Part shown: one piece after another, positions 25,906 to 34,525 of the stretch | How positions within the stretch are numbered: the stretch's first letter is position 1 | Layout of the letters: each line of letters starts with the position of its first letter | From: Lentimicrobium sp. L6 | Lineage (GTDB): Bacteria > Bacteroidota > Bacteroidia > Bacteroidales > UBA12170 | DNA: 43,124 bases | Reading direction: 5' to 3' | Assembly (NCBI RefSeq): GCF_013166655.1 | Contig: NZ_JABKCA010000052.1 | Location: 1-43,124 of the forward strand | Position numbers and translations under genes: made by a program | Notes under the pieces: generated by a model | Database searches by the model: none | Told to the model about the DNA's origin: nothing | What the model saw: the letters and a program-made list of their open reading frames with translations, nothing else

Positions 25906-25958
25906 AAATTATATATTTTAATCCTATTTATCTATTGGTATTTAAGAAGCTTCATTAA

Positions 25959-27299
25959 CTAATCAACCACTTCACCAATAAGGGTAGCAGCAGTACAATC
26001 TAATACTTTCACCATGGCATAATCACCTGGTTTATAATCCTTTCTTGGAAATACTATCATCTTGTTCTGGCTATTTCTACCGGCTAACTGCTCGTCTGAC
26101 TTCTTAGAAACTTTTTCTACTAAAACTTCGAAGGTTTTCCCAATATCTTGCTTATTAAGCATCAATGCTGATTTCTGCTGCTGCTCTATAATTTCTTGTA
26201 ATCTTCTGCTTTTAACCTCCTCCGGAACATCATCATCAAATTTCTTTGCTGCAATGGTATCTGGACGCTCAGAATATTTAAACATAAAGGCATAATCGTA
26301 AGCGACCCATTCCATCAAACTCAAGGTTTCTTGATGATCCTCCTCTGTCTCGCTACAGAATCCTGCAATAATATCAGTTGACAATCCCACATCTGGAATA
26401 TGTTTTTTAATGGTTTCAATGCGCTCCATATACCATTCTCGGGTATATTTTCTATGCATTTTTTTCAGTACTGCAGAACTCCCCGACTGAACTGGAAGGT
26501 GGATATAATTACAGATATTATGGTGTGCTGCAATAGTTTTAATTAAATCATCTGAAATATCTTTTGGGTGAGAAGTGGCAAATCGCACACGTAATAGTGG
26601 AGACACTTCTGATACCATTCTCAATAAATCGTGAAAACCCACCTTATCTTCTTCAGAATCCCATTTATAAGAATTCACATTTTGGCCTAATAAAGTCACC
26701 TCCTTATATCCTTTTGCAAATAATTCTTTTGCTTCTTTAATAATGGTGTGAGGGTCACGGCTACGTTCCTTCCCTCTGGTAAAAGGAACCACGCAATAGG
26801 TACACCAGTTTTGACAACCACGCATGATGCTAATAAAGGCAGAGATCCCATTATCACCATAACGAACAGGTTCTATTTCGGAATAGGTTTCTTCTTCGCT
26901 CAATAAAACATTAATGGCTTTTCGACCAGAATCCACGGTTTTAATCAAACCTGGTAATTCACGATAAGCATCAGGCCCCACAATCAAATCAACAAATTCT
27001 TGTTCTTCTATGAGTTTTTCCTTTAAACGCTCGGCCATACAACCCAAAATACCAACAGTGAGATTGGGATTACGCTTTTTCATCTTTTTAATTTCATGTA
27101 AACGCTTTCTTACTCTTTGCTCGGCATTATCACGAATAGAACAGGTATTGATAAAAATCACATCGGCATCTTCTGGACTATCGTTTTGTTCGTAGCCAAT
27201 TCCTTTCATAATGGAACCCACAATTTCGCTGTCCGATACATTCATCTGGCAACCATAGGTTTCTATATATAGTTTTTTATTAATGGGTTTTAAGTCCAT
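25959..27299 (-). CDS. miaB: tRNA-2-methylthio-N6-dimethylallyladenosine synthase
   Basis: Radical-SAM methylthiotransferase that converts i6A37 to ms2i6A37 in tRNAs reading UNN codons. The N-terminal UPF0004 domain supplies the auxiliary cluster ligands Cys17 (YGCQMN), Cys53 (NTCSIRDNAE) and Cys87 (GCMAERL); the radical-SAM CxxxCxxC is Cys162, Cys166 and Cys169 in RGCQNWCTYCVVPFTRG. The C-terminal TRAM domain is present (about 380-446). KERSRDP is the MiaB rather than MtaB/RimO signature. Length, 446, is standard. It seems to be transcribed with a long leader from 27494. Confidence 0.96.
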   Translation of the reverse strand: MDLKPINKKLYIETYGCQMNVSDSEIVGSIMKGIGYEQNDSPEDADVIFINTCSIRDNAEQRVRKRLHEIKKMKKRNPNLTVGILGCMAERLKEKLIEEQEFVDLIVGPDAYRELPGLIKTVDSGRKAINVLLSEEETYSEIEPVRYGDNGISAFISIMRGCQNWCTYCVVPFTRGKERSRDPHTIIKEAKELFAKGYKEVTLLGQNVNSYKWDSEEDKVGFHDLLRMVSEVSPLLRVRFATSHPKDISDDLIKTIAAHHNICNYIHLPVQSGSSAVLKKMHRKYTREWYMERIETIKKHIPDVGLSTDIIAGFCSETEEDHQETLSLMEWVAYDYAFMFKYSERPDTIAAKKFDDDVPEEVKSRRLQEIIEQQQKSALMLNKQDIGKTFEVLVEKVSKKSDEQLAGRNSQNKMIVFPRKDYKPGDYAMVKVLDCTAATLIGEVVD

Positions 27300-27414
27300 A
27301 AAGCTTTGTTTTTTAGTTATTTAAACAATTTTATTTCAATTCTAAAATGGATTACAAACCAGTGCATTGTCTACTTTAATCATCCGTATTTTATAGAACC
27401 TGAAAGAATTAACG

Positions 27415-27501
27415 ATTGGGATAAACAAACATTTTTTTGTTAAATATTTCTAAATATATGAATATTAGATAGTTATACCATCCCAATGGGGCGCAAAAGT
27501 A
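27415..27501 (-). promoter_or_regulatory. Putative miaB promoter and structured leader
   Basis: On the minus strand TACTTTTG (27501-27494), followed by CGC, matches the -7 consensus exactly. The predicted start lies near 27487, about 190 bases before the miaB ATG. The first transcribed bases would be the arm at 27480-27487 (ATCCCAAT on plus), which pairs perfectly with 27415-27422 (ATTGGGAT), closing a 57-base AT-rich loop with a further AACAAA/TTTGTT pairing. Confidence 0.4.
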
Positions 27502-27654
27502 CATATTTTTTCTTTCAAAAGAAGAATAGATTTGGATAAATAAAATATTTATGTGTTACTTTGCGCGAAATTTCGAAGAAATAAAACCGTAAATAGCATT
27601 CATTCGCTGGTATTTTTCGTAAAACAGAACATCTAAAAAGGAGCAGTACAATAT

Positions 27655-30000
27655 ATGGCAAAGAATTTAGTAATTGTTGAGTCACCCGCCAAAGCCAAAA
27701 CTATAGAGAAATTTTTAGGCAAAGATTTCATGGTAAAATCAAGTTTTGGTCATGTGATGGATCTGGCAAAGAAGGATTTTGGCGTAGATATTAAGAATGG
27801 GTTTATACCCAATTACGAAGTATCTGCAGATAAGAAGAAATTAGTCGCCGAATTAAAGAAAGATGCAAAGGCAGCCGATATGGTATGGCTTGCATCGGAT
27901 GAGGATCGCGAAGGAGAAGCCATTGCTTGGCATCTATTCAATGCTCTTAATCTCAAAACAGAAAAAACACGCCGCATCGTTTTTCATGAGATTACAAAAC
28001 CTGCAATATTAAATGCCATCGAAAATCCGAGAGATATCGATGTACACTTAGTAAATGCCCAGCAAGCACGCCGTGTTTTAGACCGCTTGGTTGGATACGA
28101 AATATCTCCTGTATTATGGAGAAAAGTAAAACCCTCTCTTTCTGCTGGTCGTGTACAGTCTGTTGCTGTTCGTCTCATCGTAGAAAAAGAAGAAGAAATT
28201 AAAGCATTCATACCTGTATCTGCCTACAGGGTAATCGCCAAATTCTTAATTGATGGTGTTGGAACCGTATTAGAAGCTGAACTTCCAAAAAGATTTGCAA
28301 CCAAAGAAGAAGCTAGGGCATTTTTAGAAACTTGCATGGCCTCTACTTATAAGGTTGATGCAGTTGAGAAAAAGCCTGGAAAAAGATCACCAGCCCCTCC
28401 TTTTACTACTTCCACACTACAGCAAGAAGCCAGTAGAAAAATGGGATATGGTGTGAGCAAGACTATGGTAGTTGCTCAGCAGTTATATGAAGCAGGGTAT
28501 ATCACTTATATGAGAACTGACTCTGTGAACCTGAGCAAACTAGCGATTGCCAAAGCAAAAGAGGTGATCACCGAAAACTACGGTGTTGAATATAGCAAAA
28601 CTAGAGTTTTCGCCACTAAAACCAAAGGTGCTCAAGAGGCTCACGAAGCCATAAGACCTACCTATTTAGAGAACAAAACCATAAAAGGAGATAGTAGTCA
28701 GCAAAAGCTATACGAACTCATTTGGAAGCGTACTATTGCTTCTCAAATGGCAGAGGCAAAACTTGAAAAGACTACTATTAATATAGAGATTTCTAAGTCA
28801 CCCGAGAAAATGAGAGCTCAAGGTGAAGTGATCACTTTCGAAGGTTTCTTGAAAGTATATATGGAATCGAAAGATGACGATAACGACAGCAGCGAAACAA
28901 AAGGAATGCTTCCTCCATTGAAAGATGGACAGCCTTTGGATTTGGATTGCATGATGGCCACTGAAAAATACACCAAACATGCTCCACGATATTCTGAAGC
29001 CAGCTTAGTAAAGAAACTAGAGGAACAGGGTATTGGTCGTCCATCAACTTACGCCCCAACCATTAGCACGGTTCAAAAAAGAGGATACGTTATTAAAGAA
29101 GACAGAGATGGATTAAGTCGAAATATTAATGAGCTTCGCCTAAGTGGCAATGAAATCACTGAAGCTATTCACGCTGAAGTATATAACGCTGTCAAAAACA
29201 AACTATTACCAACAGACATTGGTACTTTAGTTAATAAATTCCTCTCTGAACATTTCAAGGACATTCTTGATTATCAGTTTACTGCCAAGGTAGAGAAAGA
29301 ATTTGATTCTATTGCCGAAGGTAAGACCCAGTGGAATAAAATGATTAGCGATTTCTACCAGCCATTCAAAACTCAGGTAGACCACACCATTGAAAATGCG
29401 GAGCGCGAAAAAGGAGAGAGACTTTTAGGGATTGATCCTAAGTCTGAAAAGAATGTTTATGCTCGCATTGGTAGATTTGGCCCTATGGTTCAGATTGGCG
29501 AAGCTGAGGATGAAGAAAAACCACGCTTTGCAAGTTTGAAAAAAGGACAAAGCATTACAGAAATCAATTTAGAGGAGGCTTTAGAACTGTTCAAATTCCC
29601 TATAAAAGTGGGAGAAATTGATGGTAAAGTAGTGAATGTAGCCATCGGACGTTTTGGTCCTTATGTGAGTCATAATAAAGTATTTGCCTCTATCCCTAAA
29701 GGTGAAGATCCTGCTGATGTTGATTTTGACAGAGCGGTAGAACTACTTGAAGAAAAGAAACAAAAAGATATAGAGAAATTCATTAAAGGATTTGATGAAG
29801 AGCCAGAATTAACCATTCTAAAAGGACGTTGGGGCCCTTATATTAAATTCAAAAAAGGCAACTATAAAATTGCTAAACCAACAGGTATTAAAGACAAAGA
29901 TAAACTTGCTGAAGCCTATTTGGAAAAAGCAAAAGCCATTACTTTGGAAGAATGCCAGAAGTTGATCAAAGAACAAGACAAGACCAAGAAGAAGAGATAA
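27655..30000 (+). CDS. topA: DNA topoisomerase I (type IA)
   Basis: Relaxes negative supercoils through a transient 5'-phosphotyrosine. The Toprim domain begins NLVIVESPAKAKTIEKFLG with the catalytic glutamate and has DEDREGE (82-88). The active-site tyrosine is Tyr285 in YITYMRTDSVNLS; HEAIRPT, and EASLVKKLEEQGIGRPSTYA follow. Instead of E. coli zinc ribbons, the C-terminus carries three Topo_C repeats (GRFGPMVQIG, GRFGPYVSHN, GRWGPYIKFK), as is usual in Bacteroidota. 781 residues. It stands alone, ending in a good terminator. Confidence 0.97.
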   Translation: MAKNLVIVESPAKAKTIEKFLGKDFMVKSSFGHVMDLAKKDFGVDIKNGFIPNYEVSADKKKLVAELKKDAKAADMVWLASDEDREGEAIAWHLFNALNLKTEKTRRIVFHEITKPAILNAIENPRDIDVHLVNAQQARRVLDRLVGYEISPVLWRKVKPSLSAGRVQSVAVRLIVEKEEEIKAFIPVSAYRVIAKFLIDGVGTVLEAELPKRFATKEEARAFLETCMASTYKVDAVEKKPGKRSPAPPFTTSTLQQEASRKMGYGVSKTMVVAQQLYEAGYITYMRTDSVNLSKLAIAKAKEVITENYGVEYSKTRVFATKTKGAQEAHEAIRPTYLENKTIKGDSSQQKLYELIWKRTIASQMAEAKLEKTTINIEISKSPEKMRAQGEVITFEGFLKVYMESKDDDNDSSETKGMLPPLKDGQPLDLDCMMATEKYTKHAPRYSEASLVKKLEEQGIGRPSTYAPTISTVQKRGYVIKEDRDGLSRNINELRLSGNEITEAIHAEVYNAVKNKLLPTDIGTLVNKFLSEHFKDILDYQFTAKVEKEFDSIAEGKTQWNKMISDFYQPFKTQVDHTIENAEREKGERLLGIDPKSEKNVYARIGRFGPMVQIGEAEDEEKPRFASLKKGQSITEINLEEALELFKFPIKVGEIDGKVVNVAIGRFGPYVSHNKVFASIPKGEDPADVDFDRAVELLEEKKQKDIEKFIKGFDEEPELTILKGRWGPYIKFKKGNYKIAKPTGIKDKDKLAEAYLEKAKAITLEECQKLIKEQDKTKKKR

Positions 30001-30020
30001 TCAATCTTTGGTCATGCTAA

Positions 30021-30064
30021 AAAACGTCAAAAACAGCGAAAGCTCAGTCTTTGACGTTTTTTTT
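30021..30064 (+). terminator. Rho-independent terminator of topA
   Basis: AAAACGTCAAA (30021-30031) pairs perfectly with TTTGACGTTTT (30050-30060); the T-tract continues to 30064. It lies 20 bases after the stop codon. Confidence 0.85.
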
Positions 30065-30071
30065 ATATTTG
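30064..30071 (+). promoter_or_regulatory. -7 box TATATTTG abutting the topA terminator
   Basis: Exact TAnnTTTG match followed by C, starting at the last T of the terminator tract and 25 bases before the ATG of the next gene. Terminator and promoter are packed back to back. Confidence 0.55.
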
Positions 30072-30095
30072 CAAACCTATAATTGAATAAAAGAT

Positions 30096-30986
30096 ATGCT
30101 CCAAAAAATCAGCAGATTTAGTCGTGACATCAGTTTTAAACCCGCTTTTTCACTTATTATTCCATCGTGGAATAACTTGCCTTACCTAAAGCTTTGTGTA
30201 AAAAGCATACGTAGAAATAGCGATTTGAAACATCAGATTATTATCATCCTCAACGAAGCCAATGACGGAAGTTTGGAATGGGTGAAAGAACAATCTGATT
30301 TGGACTATGTTTATGCTCAGGAGAATATTGGAATTTGTTATGGCCTCAATAGTACTCGTCAACTCCTTAAATCGGAATATATTCTTTATGCCAACGACGA
30401 TATGTACCTCCTTCCCCATTGGGATCAATATTTAATGGAGGAGGTTAAAAATATAGGACATGCTGAATTTATGCTATCCTCCACTATGATAGAACCTTTC
30501 GAGACTAGAAACAAATCGGTGATTGTAGCACCCTTTGGGGAGCGTTTGGAAGATTTTCGAGAGGAAGAGCTCCTTGCCAATTTCGAAGCCCTAGAGAAAA
30601 CCGACTGGAAAGGCAGCACATGGCCTCCAAACCTCATGCATCGCGACATGTGGGATTTGGTTGGCGGCATGAGCCCCGAGTTTCATCCGGGCATGTATTC
30701 TGATCCCGATTTAAGCAAGAAATTCTGGGATGCAGGTGTAAGAGAGTTTAAAGGAGTGGCCAAAAGCCGTGTTTATCATTTTGGCAGCAAATCCACAGGC
30801 AGAGTTAAGAAAAACAAAGGCGCCCATACTTTCCTTATGAAATGGGGAATGACCTCGGGTAGCTTCACCAAGTACTTTCTAGAGCGTGGAGAAGATTATA
30901 CAGGAAAGACTGCTACTCCGGGTATGAGCTCCTCAAAGAAGTTTTTGAATAAGCTGAAGGGATTGAAGAGTCTGATGGGAAGTTAA
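30096..30986 (+). CDS. Family 2 glycosyltransferase (soluble)
   Basis: A GT-A fold enzyme of 296 residues: PAFSLIIPSWNNLPYLKLCV (strand 1 and helix 1, 16-35), IIIILNEANDGSLEWV (nucleotide region), ENIGICYGLNSTRQ, and YANDDMYLLPHWD as the DxD site (NDD). A GGMSPEFHPGMYSDPDLSKK stretch is the usual downstream acidic motif. It lacks membrane segments. It is a single gene after topA; sugar and acceptor are not identifiable. Confidence 0.87.
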   Translation: MLQKISRFSRDISFKPAFSLIIPSWNNLPYLKLCVKSIRRNSDLKHQIIIILNEANDGSLEWVKEQSDLDYVYAQENIGICYGLNSTRQLLKSEYILYANDDMYLLPHWDQYLMEEVKNIGHAEFMLSSTMIEPFETRNKSVIVAPFGERLEDFREEELLANFEALEKTDWKGSTWPPNLMHRDMWDLVGGMSPEFHPGMYSDPDLSKKFWDAGVREFKGVAKSRVYHFGSKSTGRVKKNKGAHTFLMKWGMTSGSFTKYFLERGEDYTGKTATPGMSSSKKFLNKLKGLKSLMGS

Positions 30987-31416
30987 GAGGTGACTGTTTG
31001 CTTTTAGCTTTTTGCCATTGGACTTTGGCTGGCTTTGTAATTGATTTCACAGCATTGATAAGCAAAAACTCGAAGAGTTGTGCTACTAGTATTTTGGAAT
31101 ATTTGACCTAACTTAACTCTCCAGAATTGCCGTTTCAAAGCCCTCCTCTAAAGGATATTCTTTAAATGAAAATACGATTTAAAAGAATAGGGCAATTATT
31201 CAATCCAAACAATTCATCGACAAACTACACACTCAATAAACTCCACTTTAACATTCGTGAAATAGAACCATTTTACATTTAAAGAATCATTCGTGCATTC
31301 GTGGCCAATAAAATCAGTCTAGAAATTAAACACAGCACACTATCTTGTTTATCCCTACATTCGCCGAATATAAATGAGGAAATCATTCTTGTTTGTCAAT
31401 TTTAAATTTAACATAC
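30987..31416. repeat. Spacer with 'attcgtgcattcgtggc' repeat
   Basis: Positions about 31283-31312 carry 'atcattcgtgcattcgtggc', a type of short intergenic repeat seen widely in Bacteroidota, and 31251-31262 has a partial echo ('acattcgtgaaa'). The rest is AT-rich with no gene that I can support. Confidence 0.4.
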
Positions 31417-31923
31417 ATGAATGAGTCTTTAAATATATGCTTGCCTTGTGGAATCTGTTGCAACGGAACCATGATTGGCTTTGTTCAGCTCGAGGCAGAA
31501 GAGCTTTCTGTAATGAGAGGATTAATGGATATCACAGAAACCAATGGTGAAGGTTTTTTTCTCGAACCCTGCAAGAAGCTCAGTGCTGATGGCTGCACCA
31601 TCTATTCCCAAAGACCAAAACATTGTGATAATTTCAATTGCAAGCTTCTGAAATCACTCCAACAAAAGGAAATAGATTTTGATTCAGCCATAGAAGTCAT
31701 CAATGTGGTGAAACAAAAAAGGCTCAGCATAGAAAAGCAGTTAACTGGTCTAGATTTTGAATTACAATACCCTTCTTTTCACTTCAAGATACTTGAATTA
31801 AAGAAATTGATGAGGAAAAACAAGTCAGAATCCTCCTTCAGACAAAAACACCCCCAATTAATATCCGAAATTGAGGAACTCGATAAATTACTGTCCGAAT
31901 ACTTTGGAGTCTCCTTATTCTAA
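31417..31923 (+). CDS. YkgJ-family cysteine cluster protein
   Basis: 168 residues from ATG 31417; a TTG eight codons earlier is open but gives no family match. The N-terminal half has the YkgJ metal-cluster pattern: CLPCGICC (Cys8, Cys11, Cys14, Cys15), Cys52, Cys60 in GCTIYSQRPKHC, Cys70 and Cys75. Members of PF03692 are thought to bind zinc or an iron-sulfur cluster; their role is not established. The second half is a charged helical region without known motif. Isolated gene between two repeat-bearing spacers. Confidence 0.8.
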   Translation: MNESLNICLPCGICCNGTMIGFVQLEAEELSVMRGLMDITETNGEGFFLEPCKKLSADGCTIYSQRPKHCDNFNCKLLKSLQQKEIDFDSAIEVINVVKQKRLSIEKQLTGLDFELQYPSFHFKILELKKLMRKNKSESSFRQKHPQLISEIEELDKLLSEYFGVSLF

Positions 31924-32273
31924 AAGCATTTCTGGACAAAATATTCTTTATATTTCAAATCAATAGCATTCTAATCATTATTAAAGATTCCTCGTTAGGC
32001 ATCGGAACGACGGCTTTTTTTTAGAAAAACCGAAGGCATAATGGATAGTATTGATTTCAATCAAGCAACATGCCTACACTCCCATTTAACCTACCTGAGC
32101 AATCCATGTTAATCAGCGCAAATCTGCGGACAAAACAAAAGATTTCGACTGCCTAAAAAACCACAAAAAAGAATTTTAAAAGTAATTCATAAATTATATA
32201 CTTTTGCACCCTTTTTGAAATGATATTAATCCAAAGCCCAAAAGCATTGCTGGGCATTTTAGTGAAGTGAGAT
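31924..32273. other. Spacer with repeat fragment, promoter and leader hairpin
   Basis: Around 32101-32131, 'atccatgttaatcagcgcaa' followed by atctgcgg is a familiar dispersed intergenic repeat. TACTTTTG at 32199-32206 matches the -7 consensus exactly, 68 bases before the next ATG. GCCCA (32236-32240) pairs with TGGGC (32251-32255) in the leader. No gene seen. Confidence 0.5.
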
Positions 32274-32720
32274 ATGAAGAGAGTGAATGAGTATAAGAAA
32301 TTATTTAAAGTTGAAGGCAAATTAGACTTAAAGACCTTGAAAACAACTTATAGAAACCTGGTTAAAGAATGGCATCCTGACAAATTCCGATCTGATGATG
32401 AGAAGGCAGCAGAGGCCGAGGAAAAAAGCCGTCAGATTATTGATGCTTACCACTTTTTAGTGAGTATTGCACCAGAAACCCACGAGCTTAATAAAGCAGA
32501 GTACGAAGAAACCATCTCAAAAGGTGGCATTACAGATATTCATCATAAAGGCTTATTGCTTGAGATTTCGTTTGTAGACGGCACTACTTTCGAATGTTTT
32601 GGAGTACCAAGAAGCGTCTATATCAAATTGGTGAATTCAGATAAACAAGTACGTTTTGCCAAAAGAAACATTTTCGGTCCCTTTTTATACCGCAAATCGA
32701 AAAGAGCTTTAGCAGCTTAA
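32274..32720 (+). CDS. J-domain protein with C-terminal KTSC domain
   Basis: 148 residues. The first 65 form a J domain with the Hsp70-activating tripeptide His34-Pro35-Asp36 in LVKEWHPDKFRSDDE and the usual helix IIDAYHFL. Residues about 88-145 follow the KTSC pattern: LLLEISFVDGTTFECFGVP, VYIKLVNSDKQVRFAKRNI, then FGPFLYRK. There is no Gly/Phe or zinc-finger region, so this is a class C co-chaperone, probably recruiting DnaK to a client recognised by the KTSC part. The function of KTSC is unknown; it has been suggested to bind RNA-processing factors. Confidence 0.83.
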   Translation: MKRVNEYKKLFKVEGKLDLKTLKTTYRNLVKEWHPDKFRSDDEKAAEAEEKSRQIIDAYHFLVSIAPETHELNKAEYEETISKGGITDIHHKGLLLEISFVDGTTFECFGVPRSVYIKLVNSDKQVRFAKRNIFGPFLYRKSKRALAA

Positions 32721-32829
32721 TTCTACCAAATATTTATCATAAGAATGGCGAAGATATTTAGAGGTCTTCATCATTTTTGTGTTAGTACTCCCCATCATTA
32801 TACACAGCCAAATAAATAAAAAACAATTT

Positions 32830-32864
32830 AACGATATGTTATCAAAAACTATTCGTTAAATTTG
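32830..32864 (+). promoter_or_regulatory. Promoter and imperfect dyad of the TetR-like gene
   Basis: TAAATTTG (32857-32864) is an exact -7 match. AACGATA (32830-32836) and TATTCGTT (32850-32857) form an imperfect inverted repeat ending in the box, where a self-repressing TetR-type regulator would bind. Confidence 0.4.
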
Positions 32865-32941
32865 GACTTTTATTGGAAGACTTCCATTTGATAGGAACTA
32901 ATAATCAAACAGTCTTAAGCTTAATCAAAAAGAAAGCATAT

Positions 32942-33523
32942 ATGCCAGGTTCAGATAATACCAAGAAGTTATGGATTGAGAAAGGATATGAGCATTTTGC
33001 GCTTTTTGGACCAGAAAACCTAAGCATCAACAAAATAAGCAAAGAGATAGAATCCTCACGCGCTTGCTTTTACCATTACTTTGGAGATATTGACATCTTT
33101 ATGGAAGAACTCCTAAATCTACACATACAAATCACCCAAGAATTCGACCTTATTGGTAAAAGAGAATGCAAAAAACTCCTCCCCGATTTATATCTATTAT
33201 TAGAAAAACACCCCATTCCCCTTAAATTCTGTAGGCAATTATTCATCAATAGAAGCAATTCGCTTTATAATACTTCTTTCAATAAAGCATATAGGGACTC
33301 CTCTAATACATTTGCACTTCAGCTATTTACTCAACAATATGGACTAAAGAATAATGCAGAGACATTTAACCTCTGGGCTACTGTAGGCGACTCTTGGTAT
33401 TCCAGATTAGACATCAATGATTTATCAGCAAAAAAAATGCAAGAAATTGCTGAAGAAGTTTTAAATTCTGTTTTCAAATTTGTTTCTTCTGAATTATATT
33501 CCTCTTCACAAGCAAGCACTTAA
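32942..33523 (+). CDS. TetR-like transcriptional regulator
   Basis: 193 residues from ATG 32942. The N-terminal 60 match a TetR DNA-binding domain: KKLWIEKGYEHFALFGPENL, SINKISKEIESSRACFYHYF as helix-turn-helix (about 28-47), and GDIDIFMEELLNLHI. The remaining helical domain is not specific for a ligand. The frame is open back to TTG 32873, but that codon is 9 bases after a -7 box, so the ATG is preferred. The C-terminus is Ser-rich. The nearest following gene is 1 kb away behind repeats, so the regulated target is not evident apart from itself. Confidence 0.75.
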   Translation: MPGSDNTKKLWIEKGYEHFALFGPENLSINKISKEIESSRACFYHYFGDIDIFMEELLNLHIQITQEFDLIGKRECKKLLPDLYLLLEKHPIPLKFCRQLFINRSNSLYNTSFNKAYRDSSNTFALQLFTQQYGLKNNAETFNLWATVGDSWYSRLDINDLSAKKMQEIAEEVLNSVFKFVSSELYSSSQAST

Positions 33524-34496
33524 AGAATTCACTCATTAAATAGTCCCCACTCTGTCACTCTCCCATTAACCCATTCCCCCATTCTCTCATACCCTCCTCC
33601 ACCCTGTCACACAGGCCCCAAGTCTCACTTTCTTCATCTCGATATAAAAAACAATTCTCTCAGTATCACACAGCTTGGAACTTTAAACCTTAAACTTTGA
33701 ATTTAAAAAACTCCCAGTCTTCTCCTCTCTTCTCAATATTTTACAATTCCCCAAGTTTCCTACAAAACATATTTCCACGCAAAGAAAACGCAAAGAAAAA
33801 TCGCTAAGCTCGCAAAAGAGGATGGAACTCGGATAACACTGATTTGACGGATTTCCGCTGATTACATTTTATAATAAGACAGGATTGCGTGTATTAGTAT
33901 GTTCGCCAGCTCTCCAGCTCTCCTCCTCAATCTTTTACCATTCCTTACCATCCTTTACTATTCCTTACCATCCTTTACCATCTTTTACCATCCCTTCCAA
34001 GTCCCACCAAGTCTCACTTTCGCCAGTTCGCCAGTTCGCCCCATCCCCAGCTCGTTCTTCCTTCATGTCAATTTAAAAACAAATCTCTCAGTATCACACA
34101 ACTTTGAACTTTAAACCTTAAACTTTGAATTTAAAAAACTCCCAGTCTCCTCCTCTCTTCTCAATATTTTACAATTCCCCAAGTTTCCTACAAAACGTTT
34201 TTCCACGCAAAGAAAACGCAAAGAAAAATCGCTAAGCTCGCAAAAGAGGATGGAACTCGGATAACACTGATTTGACGGATTTCCGCTGATTATATTTTAT
34301 AATAAGACAGGATTGCGTGTATTAGTATGTTCGCCAGCTCCCCAGCTCGTTCTTTCTTCATCTCGATATAAAAAACGATTCTCTCAGTATCACACAACTT
34401 TGAACCTTGAGCCTAGAACCTTGAAAAACCCCAAATCTCCACGTCCCCCATCCGCCCCCTATACAAGCCTGTCTAACTTCTGATTACTCAATAGTG
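33524..34496. repeat. Block of three long direct repeats
   Basis: Copy 1 (33628-33920) and copy 2 (34056-34348) align at an offset of 428 bases; from 33656/34084 onward I count about seven differences in 265 bases. Copy 3 (34352-34410) is the first 60 bases of the unit, offset 296 from copy 2. Each unit contains 'gaactttaaaccttaaac', 'aagaaaacgcaaagaaaaat' with cgctaagctcgcaaa, and 'ataacactgatttgacggat', which are themselves common dispersed motifs. No gene is present; short frames here are repeat by-products. Confidence 0.85.
33938..34005 (+). repeat. Pyrimidine-rich 'ccttaccat' minisatellite
   Basis: About six imperfect copies of a 10-11-base unit (ccttaccat / cctttaccat / cctttactat) fill the extra stretch between copies 1 and 2 of the long repeat. 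One strand is nearly all pyrimidine apart from the adenines. Confidence 0.7.
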
Positions 34497-34504
34497 TAAA
34501 TTTG
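34497..34504 (+). promoter_or_regulatory. -7 box TAAATTTG of the DUF1254 gene
   Basis: Exact TAnnTTTG match followed by CC, 21 bases before ATG 34526. It overlaps the alternative TTG start at 34502 and so excludes it. Confidence 0.6.
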
Positions 34505-34525
34505 CCGCAAACCAAAAAAAGCATC

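Noticed and set aside
32873-32941. Longer TetR-like protein starting at TTG 32873
   Set aside because: The codon lies 9 bases after an exact -7 box and the added residues do not fit the DNA-binding domain; ATG 32942 is better placed.
33885-34114. Two overlapping open frames of 63 and 71 codons
   Set aside because: They lie in the pyrimidine minisatellite and direct repeats and translate to Ser/Pro/Leu/Phe-rich strings in two frames at once; no family likeness.
33628-34410. CRISPR array
   Set aside because: Units are nearly 290 bases long with no regular short repeats and unique spacers.
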